NCBI GenBank assembly: GCA_012800475.1
Contig: JAAZJF010000220.1
Span: 1 to 10,026 of the forward strand
Direction: 5' to 3'
Length of the DNA: 10,026 nt
DNA from: Gammaproteobacteria bacterium
GTDB lineage: Bacteria; Pseudomonadota; Gammaproteobacteria; Pseudomonadales; Pseudomonadaceae
Positions within the stretch are counted from its first letter, which is position 1. Every line of letters starts with the position of its first letter. The notes under the pieces are model-generated. The model saw nothing but the letters and a program-made list of their open reading frames with translations, was not told the origin of the DNA and searched no databases. Shown one piece after another: positions 6,152 through 10,026 of this stretch. Both the position numbers and the translations under genes were made by a program.

Positions 6152-7234
6152 TTACCTCAGTTTCAGAGTGGCCAGTCCAATCAGGACCAATACCACAGTG
6201 ATAATCCAAAAACGCACAATCACGCGCGGCTCAGGCCAACCTTTCAACTCAAAGTGATGGTGGATCGGTGCCATACGAAAAACACGTTTACCGGTTAATT
6301 TAAATGACAGCACTTGAATCACCACCGAGAGGGTCTCCACCACAAAGACGCCACCCATAATAAAGAGCACAATTTCCTGACGCGTTATAACAGCCACAGT
6401 ACCTAAAGCCGCACCCAGTGCTAACGCACCCACATCCCCCATAAACACTTGCGCAGGGTATGTGTTAAACCACAAGAAACCTAAGCCTGCGCCCACTAAA
6501 GCGCCGCAAAAAATAATCAGTTCACCCACGCCCGGCACGTAAGGAATAAACAAGTACTCAGCAAAGTTAATATGGCCTGACAAGTAGGCAAAAATACCTA
6601 AAGCACCGCCCACCAACACGGTCGGCAAAATAGCCAAACCATCTAAACCATCGGTCAGGTTGACCGCATTACTGGTACCCACAATAACGAAGTAGGTTAA
6701 AACCACAAAACCCGCACCAAGCGGGATACTGATATCTTTCAAAAACGGCACAATCAATGCAGTTTCAGCTGGCGTTTGTGCGGTGAAGTACAACACCAGC
6801 GCAGCACCTAAACCAAACACAGACTGCCAAAAATACTTCCAGCGTCCAGGCAAGCCTCGGGAGTTTTTCTCCACCACTTTACGGTAGTCATCCACCCAGC
6901 CAATGGCGCCAAACAATAGCGTCACCAGTAAGACAATCCAGACATAACGGTTGCTTAAATCAGCCCAGAGTAAGGTACTGATTGAAATCGAGGCCAATAT
7001 CAAGGCGCCACCCATGGTGGGAGTCCCCGATTTAGCCAAGTGCGTCTGCGGTCCATCAGTGCGCACAGATTGACCAATTTGCAAATCACGCAACATGCGA
7101 ATCATTTTTGGGCCAAGCCACAACGACATCACTAAAGCTGTTAAAACACCAAACACACCGCGCAGAGTCAAGTACTGAAAGACCGCAAAGCCTTTATAGT
7201 ACTGTTGTAAATACTCCGCTAATAAAAGCAACAT
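6152..7234 (-). CDS. mraY: Phospho-N-acetylmuramoyl-pentapeptide-transferase (MraY)
   Basis: MraY is an integral inner-membrane enzyme that transfers phospho-MurNAc-pentapeptide from UDP to undecaprenyl phosphate, making lipid I. The product has 360 residues, the standard length, and is hydrophobic throughout, consistent with ten transmembrane helices. Signatures in order are KSGTPTMGG (68-76), WVDDYRK (113-119) with the paired aspartates D115/D116, NAVNLTDGLDGLA (189-201), FNTYPAQVFMGDVG (256-269) with D267, and APIHHHFE (322-329). These match the conserved aspartates and the His-rich cytoplasmic loop that form the Mg-dependent active site and the site of nucleoside inhibitors in the family. 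The ATG shares its A with the murF stop (TGATG). AGGGG lies about 10 nt upstream, a rather long spacing, so reinitiation by ribosomes leaving murF is plausible. Confidence 0.99.
   Translation of the reverse strand: MLLLLAEYLQQYYKGFAVFQYLTLRGVFGVLTALVMSLWLGPKMIRMLRDLQIGQSVRTDGPQTHLAKSGTPTMGGALILASISISTLLWADLSNRYVWIVLLVTLLFGAIGWVDDYRKVVEKNSRGLPGRWKYFWQSVFGLGAALVLYFTAQTPAETALIVPFLKDISIPLGAGFVVLTYFVIVGTSNAVNLTDGLDGLAILPTVLVGGALGIFAYLSGHINFAEYLFIPYVPGVGELIIFCGALVGAGLGFLWFNTYPAQVFMGDVGALALGAALGTVAVITRQEIVLFIMGGVFVVETLSVVIQVLSFKLTGKRVFRMAPIHHHFELKGWPEPRVIVRFWIITVVLVLIGLATLKLR
6155..6158 (-). promoter_or_regulatory. Ribosome binding site that fixes the murD start
   Basis: GAGG on the minus strand lies 8 nt before the GTG at 6146 and overlaps the last codons of mraY (AGG is the final Arg codon, followed by TAA). 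It supports the GTG start over the in-frame ATG at 6209. Confidence 0.8.
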
Positions 7235-8610
7235 CAGAGCGCATCCCCTAAACTTGTACGCAGCGCACTGACAACGTATTCCATTGCCGCGCCACGTGAA
7301 CCTTTAATTAAAAATGTTGCAGGACCACTCACTTGCGTCAGTAGTGCTTCAATCAGACTGTTTTGTGTTAAAAAGTGCCCTGATACGCCACAATATTGTG
7401 CAACGGCATGTTGCATCAGCGGCCCAGTGGCAAACACAGCATCCACTTTACCGTTCGCATAGACACCGATGTGCGCGTGCTCTTGTTCAGCCCACTCACC
7501 GAGCTCACCCATATCGCCCAAGACTAAAACGCGCTGACCGGGCATATTTTGCAGCACATCAATCGCTGCACGAATGGATGCTGGATTAGCGTTATAGCTG
7601 TCATCGATGATTTGCACATGGCCCGCGCACTCATACACCACACTGCGCCCAGAAATCGCTTTCAGACCCTCCAAGCCTTGCTTAATAGCAGCCAAAGGGA
7701 TATTTAATGCATGCGCCGCCGCGACTGCAGCTAAAGCGTTGCTGACGTTGTGTAAACCCAACACCGCCAACTGAATAAAACACTCGCCTGCTACGCCATG
7801 TAAATTAAAACCCATGCGGCCTTGCGCGTTACTGACAATCGCACTGGCATAGATATCGGCATCGCTGCGACGGGTAGAAAAGCTAAGCACTTGGCATTGG
7901 CGATTGCGCTCACGCCATTGCGCAAAAGCGGCATCGTCTAAATTTAAAACAGCCGTCTGCTCACTGCCTAAGCCATCGAGAATCTCACCCTTAGCTAGAA
8001 TAATATGCTCTGGCCCACCAAATTCACCGGCATGCGCCATACCCGCATTGCTGATGACGGCCACCTGAGGCTGAGTCAATGCCGCAGTGTAGGCAATCTC
8101 GCCGGGGTGTGAAGCGCCTAATTCAACCACAGCAGCGCGGTGCTGCGCATTGAGCTCCAGCAAAGTAAAAGGCACGCCCAACTCATTGTTTAAGTTGCCG
8201 CGTGTAGCCAATACGGCTGTTTCACCTAACGCATGACGACAGATACTGGCCAGCATCTCTTTAACGGTTGTTTTACCGCTGGATCCCGTAACAGCTACGG
8301 TTGGCCCCGTAAACTGAGCACGATTGAGCAAGGCAATGCGCCCAAGTGCGATACGCGTATCAGCCACGCACAGCTGCGGCAGGTCAATATCTGCTTGGTA
8401 TTCTTCTACCACGGCAGCCACGGCACCGCGTTGTGCGACGTCCGCTAGATAACGATGGCCATCAAAAAAGTCACCACGCAAGGCGACAAACAACTGCCCA
8501 GGGGTTATTTTTCGGCTATCGGTATTCAGCGCACCAAACTCAGCATCCGCACCGTGTAAAACAGCTGCTAATGGCTCAATCAGCTCACTTAACGACAAAG
8601 ATTTAAACAT
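7234..8610 (-). CDS. murF: UDP-N-acetylmuramoyl-tripeptide--D-alanyl-D-alanine ligase (MurF)
   Basis: MurF adds D-Ala-D-Ala to the UDP-MurNAc-tripeptide with ATP, completing the pentapeptide precursor in the cytoplasm. It has 458 residues (E. coli 452). The N-terminal UDP-binding domain has NTDSRKITPGQLFVAL (29-44) and GDFFDGHRY (46-54). The Walker A is TGSSGKTT (108-115). The central domain has GNLNNELGVP (138-147), ELGASHPGEI (163-172), SNAGMAHAGEFG (187-198) and the modified-lysine region LAKGEI (205-210). The C-terminal domain has DDSYNANP (336-343), VLGDMGELG (363-371) and KGSRG (436-440). The ATG start lies within the last codons of murE (8-nt overlap), with AGG about 6 nt upstream. The TGA stop overlaps the mraY start by one base. 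No anomaly was seen. Confidence 0.98.
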   Translation of the reverse strand: MFKSLSLSELIEPLAAVLHGADAEFGALNTDSRKITPGQLFVALRGDFFDGHRYLADVAQRGAVAAVVEEYQADIDLPQLCVADTRIALGRIALLNRAQFTGPTVAVTGSSGKTTVKEMLASICRHALGETAVLATRGNLNNELGVPFTLLELNAQHRAAVVELGASHPGEIAYTAALTQPQVAVISNAGMAHAGEFGGPEHIILAKGEILDGLGSEQTAVLNLDDAAFAQWRERNRQCQVLSFSTRRSDADIYASAIVSNAQGRMGFNLHGVAGECFIQLAVLGLHNVSNALAAVAAAHALNIPLAAIKQGLEGLKAISGRSVVYECAGHVQIIDDSYNANPASIRAAIDVLQNMPGQRVLVLGDMGELGEWAEQEHAHIGVYANGKVDAVFATGPLMQHAVAQYCGVSGHFLTQNSLIEALLTQVSGPATFLIKGSRGAAMEYVVSALRTSLGDAL

Positions 8611-10026
8611 GCGTCACCTGCCAGGCAGCCAGTGCCTGCTCAGCCTGTTCGAGATCAGAAAAATGCTGACGTTGCTGCTGAATCTCTTGATAGTCCTCAT
8701 GCCCTTTACCCGCCAAGACAATGACGTCCTCAGGGGCGGCTTGTGCAATCAACTGCGCAATGGCAGCGCCGCGCTCAGCCACCTCAGTGACGGCTGCCGT
8801 GGCACTAAAGCCTTGCAAAATTTGCGCACGAATCGCAGCTGGATCCTCACCGCGCGGATTATCATCAGTCACACACGCTGCATCCGCTAAGCGCTCGACC
8901 ACCGCCGCCATTAAAGGACGCTTGCCGGTATCGCGCTCGCCGCCACATCCAAACAGACATAACAAGCGTCCATTGGCTGCCACATGCGGGCGTAGCGCCG
9001 TCAACACCTGCTCTAAAGCATCAGGAGTATGCGCATAATCAACCACCACTAAAGGCTGTTGTTGTCCGCCTAGCACTTGCATGCGCCCTGCTGGGCCTTG
9101 CAGTTTAGGTATCACACTGAGCGCTTGCTCGAGGGAGTAACCTAACGCCAACACAGCGCCAATTACAGCCAGTAAATTACTTAAATTAAAACGCCCAATC
9201 AGGCTGCTTGATAAATTACCTTCGCCTTGCGCTGTCACGACTTCAGCTTGGATGCCCGTCGTGCTAAAACGAATATTACGACACGCAACACTAGCGCTCG
9301 TATCATCTAAACTGTAAGTGATTAAGCGTGCTGCCGAAGCATGCTGCGCCGCCAATTCACGACCGAACTCATCATCCATATTCAGTACAACGGCACGCAA
9401 ACCCTGCCAACGAAACAAGCGGGCTTTCGCTTCTGCATAGGCGTGCATGGAGCCATGATAATCCAGATGATCGCGGCTTAAATTAGTTAATACGGCCACG
9501 TCCACATGCACTGACTCAATGCGATGCTGCGCTAAACCATGGGATGACACTTCCATCGCAACGGCTTTAGCACCGGCGTTTTTCAAATCGGCAAGCGTCG
9601 CTTGTACCGTTAATGGGTCAGGCGTGGTGTAGTGCCCTTGCGTCAAGCTGCCATAAAAACCGCTGCCCAACGTACCGACTAAACCACAGGGCTGCCCCAA
9701 CATATCTAAAGCTTGCGCTAACAGTTGCGTGACGCTCGTTTTACCGTTGGTGCCCGTGACTGCAACGATGCGCATGGTCCGACTGGCATCACCATAAAAG
9801 CGCCCAGCAATATTGGATAATTGCGCTTGCAAGCCACGTACAGGGATCAATAGCGCTTCACTGTCTTGCATATCAAGCGCCGCATCCGCCTCATACACTA
9901 CGGCTGCAGCACCGCGGGCAATGGCATCGCCAATATAAGCACGGCCATCTTGCTGACTACCGTCAACGGCTAGAAACAAATCACCTGGGCGCACTTTGCG
10001 ACTGTCCAGGGTGAGCTCACGAATCA
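8603..10026 (-). CDS. murE: UDP-MurNAc-L-Ala-D-Glu--meso-DAP ligase (MurE), N-terminus beyond window
   Basis: MurE adds meso-diaminopimelate to UDP-MurNAc-L-Ala-D-Glu with ATP. The visible part is 474 codons less the stop and stays open to the right edge. The codons before the GTG at 9994 encode IRELTLDSRK, the conserved uridine-binding start of MurE, so that GTG is an internal Val codon. By comparison with relatives, roughly 15-25 N-terminal residues are missing. Counting from that Val, the Walker A TGTNGKTS is at 80-87, HYTTPDP at 121-127, MEVSSHGL at 147-154, SRDHLDYHG at 173-181, the probable carbamylated Lys in AEAK at 190, DYAHTPD at 319-325, and GKGHEDY at 429-435. DNPRGEDP (378-385) is the motif of meso-DAP-adding rather than Lys-adding enzymes. 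The end overlaps murF by 8 nt. Confidence 0.97.
   Translation of the reverse strand, partial: IRELTLDSRKVRPGDLFLAVDGSQQDGRAYIGDAIARGAAAVVYEADAALDMQDSEALLIPVRGLQAQLSNIAGRFYGDASRTMRIVAVTGTNGKTSVTQLLAQALDMLGQPCGLVGTLGSGFYGSLTQGHYTTPDPLTVQATLADLKNAGAKAVAMEVSSHGLAQHRIESVHVDVAVLTNLSRDHLDYHGSMHAYAEAKARLFRWQGLRAVVLNMDDEFGRELAAQHASAARLITYSLDDTSASVACRNIRFSTTGIQAEVVTAQGEGNLSSSLIGRFNLSNLLAVIGAVLALGYSLEQALSVIPKLQGPAGRMQVLGGQQQPLVVVDYAHTPDALEQVLTALRPHVAANGRLLCLFGCGGERDTGKRPLMAAVVERLADAACVTDDNPRGEDPAAIRAQILQGFSATAAVTEVAERGAAIAQLIAQAAPEDVIVLAGKGHEDYQEIQQQRQHFSDLEQAEQALAAWQVTHV

Noticed and set aside
6147..6178. Weak inverted repeat across the mraY/murD junction (GGACT with AGTCC)
   Set aside because: The arms are only 5 bp and separated by a long loop, which is expected by chance.
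7314..9038. Plus-strand open frames opposite murF and murE (for example 7314-7589, 8346-8606, 8721-9038)
   Set aside because: They are antisense to highly conserved coding sequence, and their products show no recognisable domain. They are best explained as shadows of the minus-strand codon pattern.
1..10026. Search for a novel system, insertion element, CRISPR array, tRNA, riboswitch or terminator
   Set aside because: Every base except two gaps of 4-5 nt lies in a recognised cell-wall or division gene in the standard order. No foreign gene, long repeat or RNA structure beyond the short junction elements was seen.

Overview
The whole window is one stretch of the dcw (division and cell wall) cluster, read entirely from the minus strand. 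In transcription order, from the right edge to the left, it holds murE (5' end cut off), murF, mraY, murD, ftsW, murG, murC, ddlB and the first 49 codons of ftsQ (cut off by the left edge). Gene order and protein sequences match the dcw cluster of Pseudomonas-type gammaproteobacteria. The base composition looks close to balanced, so a lower-GC member of the Pseudomonadaceae or a relative is more likely than a classical GC-rich Pseudomonas. That placement is inference from recalled family sequences, not from a search. The MurE DNPR motif indicates meso-diaminopimelate peptidoglycan, as expected for a Gram-negative.

Layout: neighbouring genes either overlap (murE/murF 8 nt, murF/mraY 1 nt, murD/ftsW 4 nt, ftsW/murG 11 nt, murG/murC 8 nt, murC/ddlB 4 nt) or are separated by 4-5 nt (mraY-murD 5 nt, ddlB-ftsQ 4 nt). 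No stretch lacks a gene, there is no room for an intergenic terminator, and I see no RNA gene, mobile element, CRISPR array or foreign insertion. Plus-strand open frames are antisense shadows of conserved genes.

How the genes work together: MurC, MurD, MurE and MurF add L-Ala, D-Glu, meso-DAP and D-Ala-D-Ala in turn to UDP-MurNAc in the cytoplasm. DdlB makes the D-Ala-D-Ala that MurF uses. MraY moves the finished phospho-MurNAc-pentapeptide onto undecaprenyl phosphate (lipid I), and MurG adds GlcNAc (lipid II). FtsW, a SEDS glycosyltransferase, polymerises lipid II at the septum, and FtsQ is a scaffold of the divisome.

The enzymes are conventional; I found no undescribed system. The points worth a second look are at gene junctions. 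A perfect 6-bp hairpin covers the ftsW ribosome binding site. A 7-bp tandem repeat at the ftsW/murG overlap would fuse the two genes in frame if one copy were lost. A second 7-nt-period repeat lies at the ftsQ ribosome binding site. Two starts differ from the longest open frames: murD begins at GTG 6146 and murC at ATG 2539. Gly-to-Ala changes occur in the MurD Walker A loop and the MurG glycine loop.
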